From the NCBI RefSeq assembly GCF_003751445.1, contig NZ_RJUU01000001.1:4881001-4945000 (forward strand): a DNA stretch of 64,000 bases, written 5' to 3'. This document shows positions 26,381 to 35,156 of this stretch, piece by piece. Within the stretch, counting starts at the first letter, position 1. Each line of letters starts with the position of its first letter. The stretch is from Streptomyces sp. 840.1 (lineage in GTDB: Bacteria; Actinomycetota; Actinomycetes; Streptomycetales; Streptomycetaceae). The position numbers and the translations under genes were made by a program. The notes under the pieces are model-generated. The model saw nothing but the letters and a program-made list of their open reading frames with translations, made no database searches and was not told where the DNA came from.

Positions 26381-27094
26381 ATGAGCGATCCCCAGGCGCA
26401 CCACGAACCGCACGGCACGGGCATGGGCGCACGGCTGAACTGGCTGCGCGCCGCCGTGCTCGGCGCCAATGACGGTGTGGTCTCCACCGCCGGTCTCGTC
26501 GTCGGTGTCGCCGGGGCCACCGACGACCGCAGCACCCTGCTGACCGCAGGCCTGGCCGGGCTGCTGGCGGGGTCCATGTCGATGGCCGCGGGCGAGTACG
26601 TGTCGGTCTCCACCCAGCGCGACTCGGAGAAGGCAGCACTCGCCACGGAGAAGCGCGAGCTCCAGGAGATGCCGGAGGCGGAACTCGCCGAGCTCACCGG
26701 ACTCCTGGAGGGCAAGGGCCTCAGCCATGAGGTCGCCCGCGAGGCCGCCGTCCAGCTCACCGAACGCGACGCGCTGCGCGCCCACGCGGAGGTGGAGCTG
26801 GGCATCGACCCGGACGACCTGACGAACCCCTGGCACGCGGCGGGCGCCAGCTTCCTCGCGTTCACCGTGGGCGCGCTGCTGCCACTGCTTGCCATCGTGC
26901 TGCCCCCGATGTCGCTGCGGCTGCTGGTGACCGTGCTCTCGGTGCTCGCCGCGCTGGCCCTGACCGGCTGGTGGAGCGCCCGGCTGGGCGACGCGGCGGT
27001 GGGGCCGGCGCTGCTGCGGAACATGGGGGGCGGTGCGCTGGCGATGGCGGTGACGTACGCGGCGGGGGAGTTGCTGGGGGCGGCGGGGGTGTGA
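26381..27094 (+). CDS. VIT1/CCC1-family transporter
   Basis: 237 residues, about five membrane helices: two N-terminal (about 22-70, with GANDGVVSTAGLVVGVAGA and the AGSMSMAAGEYVSVSTQ motif) and three C-terminal. Between them is a roughly 65-residue soluble helical metal-binding domain (KRELQEMPEAELAELTGLLE and following). The family moves ferrous iron or manganese out of the cytosol. It starts 25 bp after the amidohydrolase stop and could be read through from that operon. It converges on the NACHT gene with a 4-bp gap. Confidence 0.9.
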   Translation: MSDPQAHHEPHGTGMGARLNWLRAAVLGANDGVVSTAGLVVGVAGATDDRSTLLTAGLAGLLAGSMSMAAGEYVSVSTQRDSEKAALATEKRELQEMPEAELAELTGLLEGKGLSHEVAREAAVQLTERDALRAHAEVELGIDPDDLTNPWHAAGASFLAFTVGALLPLLAIVLPPMSLRLLVTVLSVLAALALTGWWSARLGDAAVGPALLRNMGGGALAMAVTYAAGELLGAAGV

Positions 27095-27098
27095 GCCC

Positions 27099-30000
27099 TC
27101 AGTCCAGGCGGATGATCCGCTCGGGCGGGAAGAGCTCGGTACCGGTGGCCGGTACGTCGTCGGCGAGGGCGATCGTGAGGCCTTCGAGACCGGCGAGGGG
27201 GGCCAGGTCGTAAGGGCCCGACTTGGACTGGGCGTACAGATCGAGCCGGGTCAACGCCGACAGCTCCCGAAGCGGCGCCAGCCCCAAGGGCAGCTGGCAG
27301 CGGAGGATGGTGAGCCGGCTCAGCCCGGGGAGCCCGGCGAGTACGGTCAGGTCCAGGGCGTCCAGCCAGTCGAGGGCCAGCCAGGGAATCCTGGGCGAGT
27401 CCGGTGACCCGCAGAGTTCCTGAAGCTGAGTCACACTGGTCAGGCTGAGCCTTTCCAGCTCGCTCAGGCATTCGAGTCCCGCCAGGCTCAAGTCACCGGC
27501 CTCCCCGAGAAGGTTCAGGCGCTTGAGCCGACGGTTGAGTGGCAGTTCACCGATGCTGCCGACCCGGAAGCGGTTGCCCAGCGTCAGCGTGCTTACATCC
27601 GTGAGCGGTTCGAGGTGCTCAGCGGCCACATCGGCATGCAGCTGGTTCAGGGTGAGCCAGGTCAGTGGAAGGCCGGCCAGTGGGCTCAGATCCCGGACTC
27701 CTGGGCACAGGCTGAGTCCCACTTCCGTGAGGGAATGCATCGAGGCCACCGGGGTGATGTCGCTCAAGTCCTTGTTGTCGAAGACGAAGAGTTTCCTCGT
27801 CGCGCGGCGGTGGATCAGTGGGGAGAGGTCCGCGTGCGCGCCCTGCAGACGGATCGCGTGCGCTTGGGGCACGTAGCTGAGAGCCGCCATCTGTTGAGCC
27901 GTCGCCGCCGACACGTAGGCCTCGTCCCAGTCCCTCGCCGCAAGAATCTCCCTGGCATAGGAGTCGGTATCGAAAGAGCCCCAGGCTTCGCACAGTTCCG
28001 TGCCCACCGAGACCCGCTCGTCGTCCCGGTACCGCTTGATCACCTCGTACGCCGCCTCGCCGCCCACGAGCCCGGCCGTCATTACCACGTACCCCGCCGG
28101 GAACCCGCCCGGTACCTCCTCCGGCCCCGGCAGCAGTTCCAGGACCACTTCCCCGAGGGCGGCCAGCCCCTCCGCCTCCTCGCGGCTGCGCGGCGGCAGC
28201 AGGTCCGCCGTCTGCCGCTGGACCTCGGCCCGCACGGCGGGATCCAGCTCGGGGGCGTGCTCCAGGCTCGCCGCCGCCAGCAGCACCAGCCGGTTGTGGT
28301 GCTTGCGGGTCTGGGCCGCCCGCTTCAGCAGCTGCCGCAGCATCCGGGCCCGTTCCTCGGCGCGGGCGTGGCCCACCGCCATCTGCACCACGTCGTGCCA
28401 CTGGTCGTCGTGCGCGTGCCTGACCAGCACGCCGAAGTCCCGGGCCTCCACCGCCGCCTTGGCCCCCAGGTAGTCCTGGAACGTCCGGTGCACGAACCCG
28501 ACCGCCCCCGGCGCGGGTTCCCGCAGCAGCCCGCTCCTGATCAGGAGGTGCGCGAACACGTCCTGCGGGCTGCCCTGGACCTGTGACATCGCCGTCAGCC
28601 ACTCGGTCACCATCGCCAGGGCCTCTTCGCGGTCGGCCTCCGCCTGCCCGTTGCGGATCAGCCAGTACGCCAGCCGCTGGAGCAGCGCCGTCTGCTCGTC
28701 CCGGGTCAGGTCGACGCCCTCGACCCCGACGATGTCGCGTTCCGTATCGCGCCGCACGAGCAGCATGTCCAGCGCCGCGTCGTACAACTCCTTGCGGGCG
28801 CGCGGAAGTTGTGTGCGACGGTCCCGGTTCAGCGCGCACAGCAGCGCGCACATGAGCGGGTTCGTCGCGAGCCTGCCCAGGTCGCGCCGCGTCCCCACGG
28901 CGCGCCACAGGGAGGCCTCGTACGCGTCGAGTTGTTCGCGCTCCTCGTCGGAGACGCACTCGGACCGCGCTGCCGTGTGCCAGTGGTCGATGAAGGCGCG
29001 GATGTCCTTCTTCCCCATCGCCATCAGGGAGTGCGCCTCGAATCCGGAGCCGGACAGCCAGCTCTCCGGAACGGCGGACGGCCGGGTCGTCACCACGTAA
29101 CGGGATTCCGGATACGCGGCGATCAGGTCCTTCAGCCACTTCTCGGTACGCTGACGCAGCCGCATCGGGACCTCGTCGACCCCGTCCACCAGCGCCAGGC
29201 CGCGCCCTTCAGAGAGCAGCCGGTCCGCCCAGCCCGAGGGCGCCGCGCCGTGCATCGGAACGCCCGCCGCGCGCAGGAAGTCCTCCGGGCCCGGCAGCTT
29301 CTCGTCCGAGGTGAACGCGCGCAGCCGCAGGACGAAGGGCACACAGCGGTTCCAGTCCGCCAGCTCACTGCCGAACGTCCGCCGGGCGGTGTTCACCGCG
29401 AGCCACTGCACCAGGGTGCTCTTGCCCGACCCGGCCGGACCGCGCAGCAGCAGTCGCCTCGTCCCGGACAGCGCCTGCTCGACGGAGACCGTCACCGCGG
29501 CCGGGTGCTCCACCCCGTCCTGCCGGACGGCCTCGCTGCTCACCGACAGACTGAGGTACGCCGTCTCCAGCGGCCATTCGCCCGCCGACCGCCCCAGCGT
29601 CAGCCCGAACAGCCCCATCCGGCTGTGCGTCGTGGCCACGAACTCCGTGTACCGCCGCTCGAAGTCCAGTGCCGCAGCGTCCGGGCGCGGGCCGAGCCGG
29701 TCCCGTACGTCCTCCACCAGCGCCCGGGTCCGTCCGGCCTCGCGCACCTGCTCCACCGCCGTCCGGGCCATGAACGAGGGCGCGGCGCTCAGCTGCTCCA
29801 CCACATGGGCGCAGCACCGGCCCAGGAGCTCCCCGTACAGCCCGTTCGCACGCTCCGAGAGGCCCGCCGGGGGCGCCGGGAGACCGGCCGCGAGCCGCAC
29901 AGGATCGAGGTCCACCGCGAACAGCCGGTCCGCCGTCAACGGGCCCGCCGCCGCGAAGGCGTCCTGGACCGCCTCCACGGCCGCCAGCCGCTCGTGCTCC

Positions 30001-30194
30001 GGGAGGCCGGTGTACGACGCCTCCAGCCGGCCTCCGAGCACCCTCGCCAGCCGGTCCGGCTTCGCCTGGCGGGGGAGCGGGCGCACCGGGTCCGGGACCA
30101 GTCCCGCGCCGGGCTTCGGCGTGAGCAGCGACTTGGCGACCGTGCCGAGCACCGTCGTCGCGAGCCGGACCAGCGCAACTTCCATACCCGCCAC
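27099..30194 (-). CDS. NACHT-domain ATPase with C-terminal leucine-rich repeats
   Basis: 1031 residues from GTG 30194 (GGGGGAGGA 6 nt upstream; ATG 30185 is an alternative). Layout: helical N-terminal region (about 1-230, no enzyme motif seen), NACHT NTPase with Walker A GPAGSGKST near residue 255 and Walker B LALVDGVDEVP near 336, a helical/winged-helix part (about 380-640), a linker, then leucine-rich repeats from about 800 to the end. This is the build of bacterial NLR-like STAND proteins, several of which are shown anti-phage sensors. Here it stands alone among core genes, so defence is inferred from family only. Confidence 0.9.
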   Translation of the reverse strand: MAGMEVALVRLATTVLGTVAKSLLTPKPGAGLVPDPVRPLPRQAKPDRLARVLGGRLEASYTGLPEHERLAAVEAVQDAFAAAGPLTADRLFAVDLDPVRLAAGLPAPPAGLSERANGLYGELLGRCCAHVVEQLSAAPSFMARTAVEQVREAGRTRALVEDVRDRLGPRPDAAALDFERRYTEFVATTHSRMGLFGLTLGRSAGEWPLETAYLSLSVSSEAVRQDGVEHPAAVTVSVEQALSGTRRLLLRGPAGSGKSTLVQWLAVNTARRTFGSELADWNRCVPFVLRLRAFTSDEKLPGPEDFLRAAGVPMHGAAPSGWADRLLSEGRGLALVDGVDEVPMRLRQRTEKWLKDLIAAYPESRYVVTTRPSAVPESWLSGSGFEAHSLMAMGKKDIRAFIDHWHTAARSECVSDEEREQLDAYEASLWRAVGTRRDLGRLATNPLMCALLCALNRDRRTQLPRARKELYDAALDMLLVRRDTERDIVGVEGVDLTRDEQTALLQRLAYWLIRNGQAEADREEALAMVTEWLTAMSQVQGSPQDVFAHLLIRSGLLREPAPGAVGFVHRTFQDYLGAKAAVEARDFGVLVRHAHDDQWHDVVQMAVGHARAEERARMLRQLLKRAAQTRKHHNRLVLLAAASLEHAPELDPAVRAEVQRQTADLLPPRSREEAEGLAALGEVVLELLPGPEEVPGGFPAGYVVMTAGLVGGEAAYEVIKRYRDDERVSVGTELCEAWGSFDTDSYAREILAARDWDEAYVSAATAQQMAALSYVPQAHAIRLQGAHADLSPLIHRRATRKLFVFDNKDLSDITPVASMHSLTEVGLSLCPGVRDLSPLAGLPLTWLTLNQLHADVAAEHLEPLTDVSTLTLGNRFRVGSIGELPLNRRLKRLNLLGEAGDLSLAGLECLSELERLSLTSVTQLQELCGSPDSPRIPWLALDWLDALDLTVLAGLPGLSRLTILRCQLPLGLAPLRELSALTRLDLYAQSKSGPYDLAPLAGLEGLTIALADDVPATGTELFPPERIIRLD

Positions 30195-30290
30195 CGCAGT
30201 TCCTCCCCCTGTCGGACCCTGGTGGAGGGATCGTACGACGGGCGCACTGTCAGAAGTCACCAAAGATTGCTGACAACGCGTCTCGCATAC

Positions 30291-30303
30291 TTGTTGGTAA
30301 CAA
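30291..30303. promoter_or_regulatory. Operator-like dyad ahead of the hydroxylase/lysoplasmalogenase operon
   Basis: TTGTT-GGT-AACAA, 41 bp ahead of the ATG at 30344 and in the divergent spacer with the NACHT gene. AT-rich and symmetric in a very GC-rich region; the factor is unknown. Confidence 0.4.
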
Positions 30304-30343
30304 CGTCTGGTCCTGGGCCGACCTGCGGCTCTACGGTGCTGGA

Positions 30344-31237
30344 ATGCCGACGAACCTGCCCGATGTAGTGCTCTGGTCCATACCGGCCTTCGTCCTGCTC
30401 ACCGTCCTGGAGATGGCGCTCCACCACTTCCACCCCGACGAGGACGCCGCCGGTTACGAGGCGAAGGACGCCGCCACCAGCATCACCATGGGGCTGGGCA
30501 GCCTGGTCTTCGACCTGCTGTGGAAGGTGCCCATCGTGGCGGTCTACACGGCGGTGTACGAGCTGACGCCGCTGCGCGTGCCCGTCCTGTGGTGGACCGT
30601 CCCGCTGATGCTGCTGGGGCAGGACTTCCTCTACTACTGGTCGCACCGGGGCCACCACGTCATCCGGATCCTCTGGGCCTGCCACGTGGTCCACCACTCC
30701 AGCCGGAAGTTCAACCTCTCCACCGCGCTGCGCCAGCCCTGGACCTCGCTGACCGTCTGGCCGTTCTACCTCCCCCTCATCGCCTGCGGCGTCCACCCGG
30801 CCGCCCTCGCGTTCTGCTCGTCGGCCAACCTCGTCTACCAGTTCTGGGTGCACACCGAACGCGTCGACAAGCTGCCCCGGCCCTTCGAGTACGTACTGAA
30901 CACTCCCTCCCACCACCGGGTGCACCACGCCTCCCAGGGCGGCTACCTCGACCGGAACTTCGGCGGCATCCTGATCGTGTGGGACCGCTGGTTCGGCTCC
31001 TTCAGGGCGGAGACGGAGCGGCCGGTGTTCGGGCTCACCAAGAACATCGACACCTTCAACCCGCTGCGGGTCGCCACCCACGAGTACGCCGCCATCGCCC
31101 GCGACGTGCGCGCGGCGGGCAGCTGGGGCGAGCGCGCCGGGCGGATCTTCCGCGGGCCCGGCTGGCAGCCGGCCGGCGGGGCCGTGCGCAGGGCCAAGGC
31201 GGCCACCGCCGTTCCCGCGCCGGAAAGCACCGGATGA
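30344..31237 (+). CDS. Fatty acid hydroxylase / sterol desaturase superfamily membrane enzyme
   Basis: 297 residues with four or five membrane helices and the di-iron histidine clusters of the superfamily: HRGHH (about 101-105), HVVHHSS (about 114-120) and HHRVHH (about 190-195). Members hydroxylate or desaturate lipids; alkylglycerol monooxygenase, which cleaves ether lipids, belongs here. The stop overlaps the ATG of a lysoplasmalogenase-family gene, which favours an ether-lipid role over sterols, but the substrate is inferred. The C-terminal 45 residues are Ala/Gly/Arg-rich and variable. Confidence 0.85.
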   Translation: MPTNLPDVVLWSIPAFVLLTVLEMALHHFHPDEDAAGYEAKDAATSITMGLGSLVFDLLWKVPIVAVYTAVYELTPLRVPVLWWTVPLMLLGQDFLYYWSHRGHHVIRILWACHVVHHSSRKFNLSTALRQPWTSLTVWPFYLPLIACGVHPAALAFCSSANLVYQFWVHTERVDKLPRPFEYVLNTPSHHRVHHASQGGYLDRNFGGILIVWDRWFGSFRAETERPVFGLTKNIDTFNPLRVATHEYAAIARDVRAAGSWGERAGRIFRGPGWQPAGGAVRRAKAATAVPAPESTG

Positions 31238-31941
31238 ACGCCGGACCGCTGACGAACGCCGGACCGTTCCCGGACCGGCGGGAGCGTTTCGTACGCCCCC
31301 TGCTCATCGCCTTCCTCGTCGCCTGCGCCGTCGACCTCGTCGGGGTGCTCACCGACACCGGGGCCGCGCACCTCGTCGCCAAGCCGCTGCTGATGCCGCT
31401 GCTGGCCGGGTACGCCGCCGCCCGGCGCGGGCCCCGGCTGCTGATCGCCGCGCTGCTCTGCGGCTGGCTGGGCGACGTGTTCCTGCTGGCCGACGCCGAT
31501 GCCGCCTTCCTCGTCGGGATGGGCGGCTTCGCGGCCGGGCACCTCTGCTACCTCGGCCTCTTCGGCCGGGCCCGCGGCCCCCTGCTGCCCGCACTCCTGT
31601 ACGCGGCCGTCCTGGCGGTCTTCATCGCGCTGCTCTGGGACGGGCTGCCGGCCGGACTGCGGTTGCCGCTGACCGGCTACAGCCTGCTGCTCACCGCCAT
31701 GGCCTGCCGGTCCGGGGTGCTCGGCCGGTACGCGGCCACCGGAGGCGCGCTCTTCCTGCTCTCCGACGCGCTGATCGCCACCGGCATCGCCGACCGGCCG
31801 CAGCCCCCCGCCCCCGACTTCTGGGTCATGCTCACCTACGTCGCCGCCCAGCTCCTGCTGACCCTGGGCGTGCTCGCCCCAGGGGCGAAAGGGGCTGGTG
31901 TGGTCAGTGGGGCGTACCGTGAACGGAGTACCAGCATCTGA
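31234..31941 (+). CDS. YhhN/TMEM86-family lysoplasmalogenase-like membrane protein
   Basis: 235 residues with about eight membrane helices. YhhN-family blocks: AKPLLMPLLAGY (about 50-61), WLGDVFLL (about 82-89, Asp conserved), GGFAAGHLCYLGLF (about 99-112) and ALFLLSDALIA (about 171-181, Asp conserved). The two Asp residues in membrane helices match the family's proposed catalytic pair. TMEM86B hydrolyses the vinyl-ether bond of lysoplasmalogen to an aldehyde and a glycerophospho-base. It overlaps the upstream gene (ATGA), and an alcohol dehydrogenase follows at 21 bp. Confidence 0.85.
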   Translation: MNAGPLTNAGPFPDRRERFVRPLLIAFLVACAVDLVGVLTDTGAAHLVAKPLLMPLLAGYAAARRGPRLLIAALLCGWLGDVFLLADADAAFLVGMGGFAAGHLCYLGLFGRARGPLLPALLYAAVLAVFIALLWDGLPAGLRLPLTGYSLLLTAMACRSGVLGRYAATGGALFLLSDALIATGIADRPQPPAPDFWVMLTYVAAQLLLTLGVLAPGAKGAGVVSGAYRERSTSI

Positions 31942-31962
31942 GATGAGCAAGGACCCCCACGC

Positions 31963-33006
31963 ATGCGCGCCACCGTCATCCACGCCCCGCACGACATCCG
32001 TGTGCAGGAGGTCCCGGACCCCACGATCCAGCAGCCCACCGATGTGGTGCTGCGGGTCCTGCGGGCCTGCATCTGCGGCAGCGACCTGTGGGCCTACCGG
32101 GGCGAGTCCGCCCGGCAGCCCGGCCAGCGCATCGGCCACGAGTTCCTCGGGATCGTCGAGGAGGCCGGTGCCGGCGTCAACGGCTTCGCCGTGGGCGACC
32201 TGGTCGTCGCACCCTTCGTCTGGTCCGACGGCACCTGCGCCTACTGCGCCGAGGGCCTGACCACCTCCTGCCCGCAGGGCGGGTTCTGGGGCTCGGTCGG
32301 CTCCGACGGCGGACAGGGCGAGGCCGTGCGCGTCCCGTTCGCCGACGGCACGCTGATCAAGCTGCCGGCCGCCGCGGCCTCCGACGACCGCCTGCTCACC
32401 GCGCTGCTGGCCCTCTCCGACGTCCTCGGCACCGGCCACCACGCGGCCGTCGGCGCCGGTGTGAAGCCCGGCAGCACGGTCGCCGTCGTCGGTGACGGCG
32501 CCGTCGGCCTGTGCGGCGTCATGGCCGCCAAGCGGCTCGGCGCCGAGCGGATCATCGCGCTCGGCCGCCACACCGCGCGCACCGACATCGCCCGCGCCTT
32601 CGGCGCCACCGACGTCGTCGCCGAGCGCGGCGACGCGGCCGTCGCAGCCGTCCGGGAACTGCTCGGCGGCGAGGGAGCGCAGGCCGTGATCGAGGCCGTC
32701 GGCACCGAGCAGTCGATGCGCACCGCCGTCGACATCACCCGCGACGGCGGCTCGATCGGCTACGTCGGCGTACCGCACGGCAGCGGCACCGGACTGGACC
32801 TCGGCGTCATGTTCGACCGGAACATCGCCCTGCGCGGCGGCGTCGCCCCCGTACGCAGCTACATACCGGAGCTGCTCCCCGACGTCCTGTCCGGCGCCAT
32901 CGACCCCTCGCCCGTCTTCGACCTGGCCATCGGCCTCGACGACGTCCCGGCCGGTTACAAGGCGATGGACGAGCGCACGGCGCTGAAGGTCCTCATCACG
33001 CCGTGA
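31963..33006 (+). CDS. Zinc-dependent alcohol dehydrogenase (MDR superfamily)
   Basis: 347 residues. Catalytic zinc ligands: Cys in ACICGSDLWAY (about 38) and His-Glu in GHEFLG (about 63-64). The Rossmann loop is VAVVGDGAVGLCG (about 168-180). The structural zinc lobe is reduced to DGTCAYCAEGLTTSC, three cysteines instead of four, so that zinc may be weak or absent. It is third gene of the operon (21 bp after the YhhN gene) and could oxidise or reduce the long-chain aldehydes that the first two enzymes may release. Confidence 0.88.
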   Translation: MRATVIHAPHDIRVQEVPDPTIQQPTDVVLRVLRACICGSDLWAYRGESARQPGQRIGHEFLGIVEEAGAGVNGFAVGDLVVAPFVWSDGTCAYCAEGLTTSCPQGGFWGSVGSDGGQGEAVRVPFADGTLIKLPAAAASDDRLLTALLALSDVLGTGHHAAVGAGVKPGSTVAVVGDGAVGLCGVMAAKRLGAERIIALGRHTARTDIARAFGATDVVAERGDAAVAAVRELLGGEGAQAVIEAVGTEQSMRTAVDITRDGGSIGYVGVPHGSGTGLDLGVMFDRNIALRGGVAPVRSYIPELLPDVLSGAIDPSPVFDLAIGLDDVPAGYKAMDERTALKVLITP

Positions 33007-33059
33007 GCCAGGCGGCCGCGTCCGCTCCCAGCACGCCGGGCGGACGCTGCCGGCCGGCG

Positions 33060-33201
33060 GTGCGGTCAGCCAGGCGGCGGTGCGGGCGAGTGAGAGGGTG
33101 ACCAGCCGGGAACCGCCCTCGTCGTGCTGCTCGGTCAGTGCCCGCAGCACGTCGGCGCCGAGCAGCGCGAGCGTACGGGTGCCGACCGGGCCCGCGAAAC
33201 T
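33060..33201 (-). pseudogene. Remnant of a CaiB/BaiF (family III) CoA-transferase gene
   Basis: On the minus strand from 33201 the frame reads SFAGPVGTRTLALLGADVLR, the conserved N-terminal block of family III CoA-transferases (AGPvatR-LA-LGADVLR). It runs directly into ALTEQHDEGGSRLVTLSLAR followed by TAAWL, which resembles the family's C-terminal-half helix (…GG…v-vSLArTalwl). About 300 intervening residues and both ends are missing, with no start codon or complete domain. This indicates an internal deletion and a decayed gene. The 316-bp space between 33006 and 33322 holds nothing else but this and the hairpin. Confidence 0.6.
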
Positions 33202-33276
33202 ATGGCACCGGGTGCCGGCCGCGGGACAGGACCCCGGACGGCTCGGGAGCGCCGGGCGCCACGATGACCGGCCGGG

Positions 33277-33316
33277 CCGGTACGGGGGCCGGCGATCGCA
33301 CCGGCCCCCGTACCGG
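33277..33316. terminator. Perfect 16-bp hairpin downstream of the subtilisin gene
   Basis: CCGGTACGGGGGCCGG, loop CGATCGCA, then the exact complement, 6 bp past the protease stop. It would also stop transcripts from the alcohol dehydrogenase side. Confidence 0.85.
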
Positions 33317-33321
33317 ACCCG

Positions 33322-34857
33322 CTACCAGCGCACCGCGTCCAGGGCGTCGACCACACCGGCCCCGTAGAAGCCGTTGCGGTTCTTGCCGCCCTCGCAGACC
33401 GCGTCGACGGTGCCGTCACCGTCGATGTCGTACGGCTCGCCGCACGCCTTGGCATCGGCCTCGAGCGTCAGCAGGGCCTTGACCGCGGCCGCCGAGGCGT
33501 ACGGGTGCCTCGACTTGATCAGGGCCACCACACCCGCCACGTGCGGGGAGGCCATCGACGTACCGGCCATGTAGCCGTACTTGCCGCCCGGCAGCGTCGA
33601 CAGGATCAGCCCGTTCGTCGCGGGCGGCTCCGGCGGCTGGTAGGCCGTCGAGTCGCCGCCCGGCGCCGCCACGTCGATGACGCCGTTCCCGTAGTTCGAG
33701 TACGAGGCCTTCAGGCCCTTCGCGCCCGTCGCCGAGACCGTCACGACACCCGGCAGCATCGTCGGGATGTCGAAGCACTTCTTCGGGTCGATCGTCCGGG
33801 TGGACGTGTCGCCGTCGTTCGGGCTGCCGGTGTCCTCGATCGAGTCGGCCGCCAGGTCCTCGGCCGAGTTGCCCGCGGCGGCGACGTTGACCGTGCCCCG
33901 GCGCTCCGCGTACCTGGTGGCCCGTGCGACGGCCTCGACCAGTGCGCCCTGGTCCGGGTCGTCCTTGCAGTTGTACATCCACGGGTCGGTGTAATAGCTG
34001 TTGTTGGTGACGTCGACCCCGTGGTCGGCCGCCCACATGAAGCCGCAGACGACGGACTCGGTGTAGAAGAACCCGTCCGGGTTCGCCACCTTGATGCCGG
34101 CGACCTTCACCCCCGGAGCGACACCCGTCACCCCGATGCCGTTCTTCGCCGCGGCTATGGTGCCCGCGACATGGGTGCCGTGCGGACTCTCACCGGCGTT
34201 CGGCCGCCAGGAGCCGGCCGTGGTGTCCGGCGCACCCGTCACACAGTTCGCCGAGGCGGACCGGTCGAAGTTCGGGGCGATGTCGGGATGCGTGTCGTCC
34301 ACGCCCGTGTCGATGACCGCGGCCGTGACCTGCCGGCTGCCCAGTGACTTCTCGTGCGCCTTGTCCGCCTTGATGGCGGGCAGGTCCCACTGCAGCGGCT
34401 CCATCGGATCCTGGTCCGCAGTCGCCCGCGCCGCCGCGGCCCGCTCCTGCTGGGAGGTGAGCGGCTGCTCGACCCCGATGTCCTTGGTGCCCTGCGGGAC
34501 GATCGGGTTGGTGCGGGTGGCACCCACCGAATCCACGCCCCTGACCCCGCGCACCGACCGCGCGAAGTCCGGGTTCTGCGAGTGGACGACGAGGACACCG
34601 ATCCGGTCGTAGGCGATCACCACCGTGCCGCCCGCCCGCTCCACCGCCTTGCGCACCTGCTTGGCGGTGCCGGGGCCGCCCCGCGAGTTGACCACGTACG
34701 ACAGCTTCGGTCCGTCCGCCGGCACCGCCGCCGAGGTCCGGCCGTCCACCGCCGAGGCGGACGCGGAACCCGTCGGCAGGAAGCCGAGCGAGACGGTGAG
34801 GGCCAATCCGACGGGCAGCGCCAGTGCGCGGGCACGTCCGGATCCCAGATGAGCCAT
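33322..34857 (-). CDS. Secreted subtilisin-family (S8) serine protease
   Basis: 511 residues. Signal peptide about 1-36 (ALALPVGLALTVSLGFLPTGSASASA). A propeptide-like I9 region (about 50-130, LSYVVNSRGGPGTAKQVRKAVE) follows. The catalytic domain has Asp near 182 (AVIDTGVDDTHPD), His near 227 (SPHGTHVAGT), oxyanion Asn near 330 (VAAAGNS) and Ser near 432 (GTSMASPHVAG). Six or more cysteines suggest disulfides. It ends in a short tail with an EF-hand-like DIDGDGTVD. Extracellular protease for nutrient release or development. It is monocistronic. Confidence 0.93.
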   Translation of the reverse strand: MAHLGSGRARALALPVGLALTVSLGFLPTGSASASAVDGRTSAAVPADGPKLSYVVNSRGGPGTAKQVRKAVERAGGTVVIAYDRIGVLVVHSQNPDFARSVRGVRGVDSVGATRTNPIVPQGTKDIGVEQPLTSQQERAAAARATADQDPMEPLQWDLPAIKADKAHEKSLGSRQVTAAVIDTGVDDTHPDIAPNFDRSASANCVTGAPDTTAGSWRPNAGESPHGTHVAGTIAAAKNGIGVTGVAPGVKVAGIKVANPDGFFYTESVVCGFMWAADHGVDVTNNSYYTDPWMYNCKDDPDQGALVEAVARATRYAERRGTVNVAAAGNSAEDLAADSIEDTGSPNDGDTSTRTIDPKKCFDIPTMLPGVVTVSATGAKGLKASYSNYGNGVIDVAAPGGDSTAYQPPEPPATNGLILSTLPGGKYGYMAGTSMASPHVAGVVALIKSRHPYASAAAVKALLTLEADAKACGEPYDIDGDGTVDAVCEGGKNRNGFYGAGVVDALDAVRW

Positions 34858-35156
34858 GGGGTCTCCACTTCATCCGTGTCAGTCGACCGGACACGGCGTG
34901 TCCAGTCGCGTACATGACGAGTGAAGCTATCGCTGATCATCCCTGCTCATCAATGAGTTCACGAGAACCCGTCCCGGCCGCGGCGGCCGAAGGGGTGACC
35001 CGGACCCCGGCGGAAGAGTGCGCAAGTGCGTTGAACCGCTTCGCCGCGGGCCGCGTGCCGTTGTCAGGGGAGGCGCACCATCACCCCCCGATACCGAGGT
35101 TCCCAGTGAAATCCACCGTCCCCACCACCACCGCACCCGCGTCGCGAGGAGATTCC

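Noticed and set aside
24643..27471. 942-codon open frame on the minus strand opposite the amidohydrolase operon
   Set aside because: It is antisense to clear enzymes with conserved motifs, has Arg/Pro/Ala/Ser-rich shadow composition, and its end runs into the NACHT gene. It arises from the very high third-position GC.
30943..33150. 735-codon open frame on the minus strand opposite the hydroxylase/alcohol dehydrogenase genes
   Set aside because: It is a shadow of the coding strand for nearly all its length. Only the first 40 codons, over the CoA-transferase remnant, show family resemblance.
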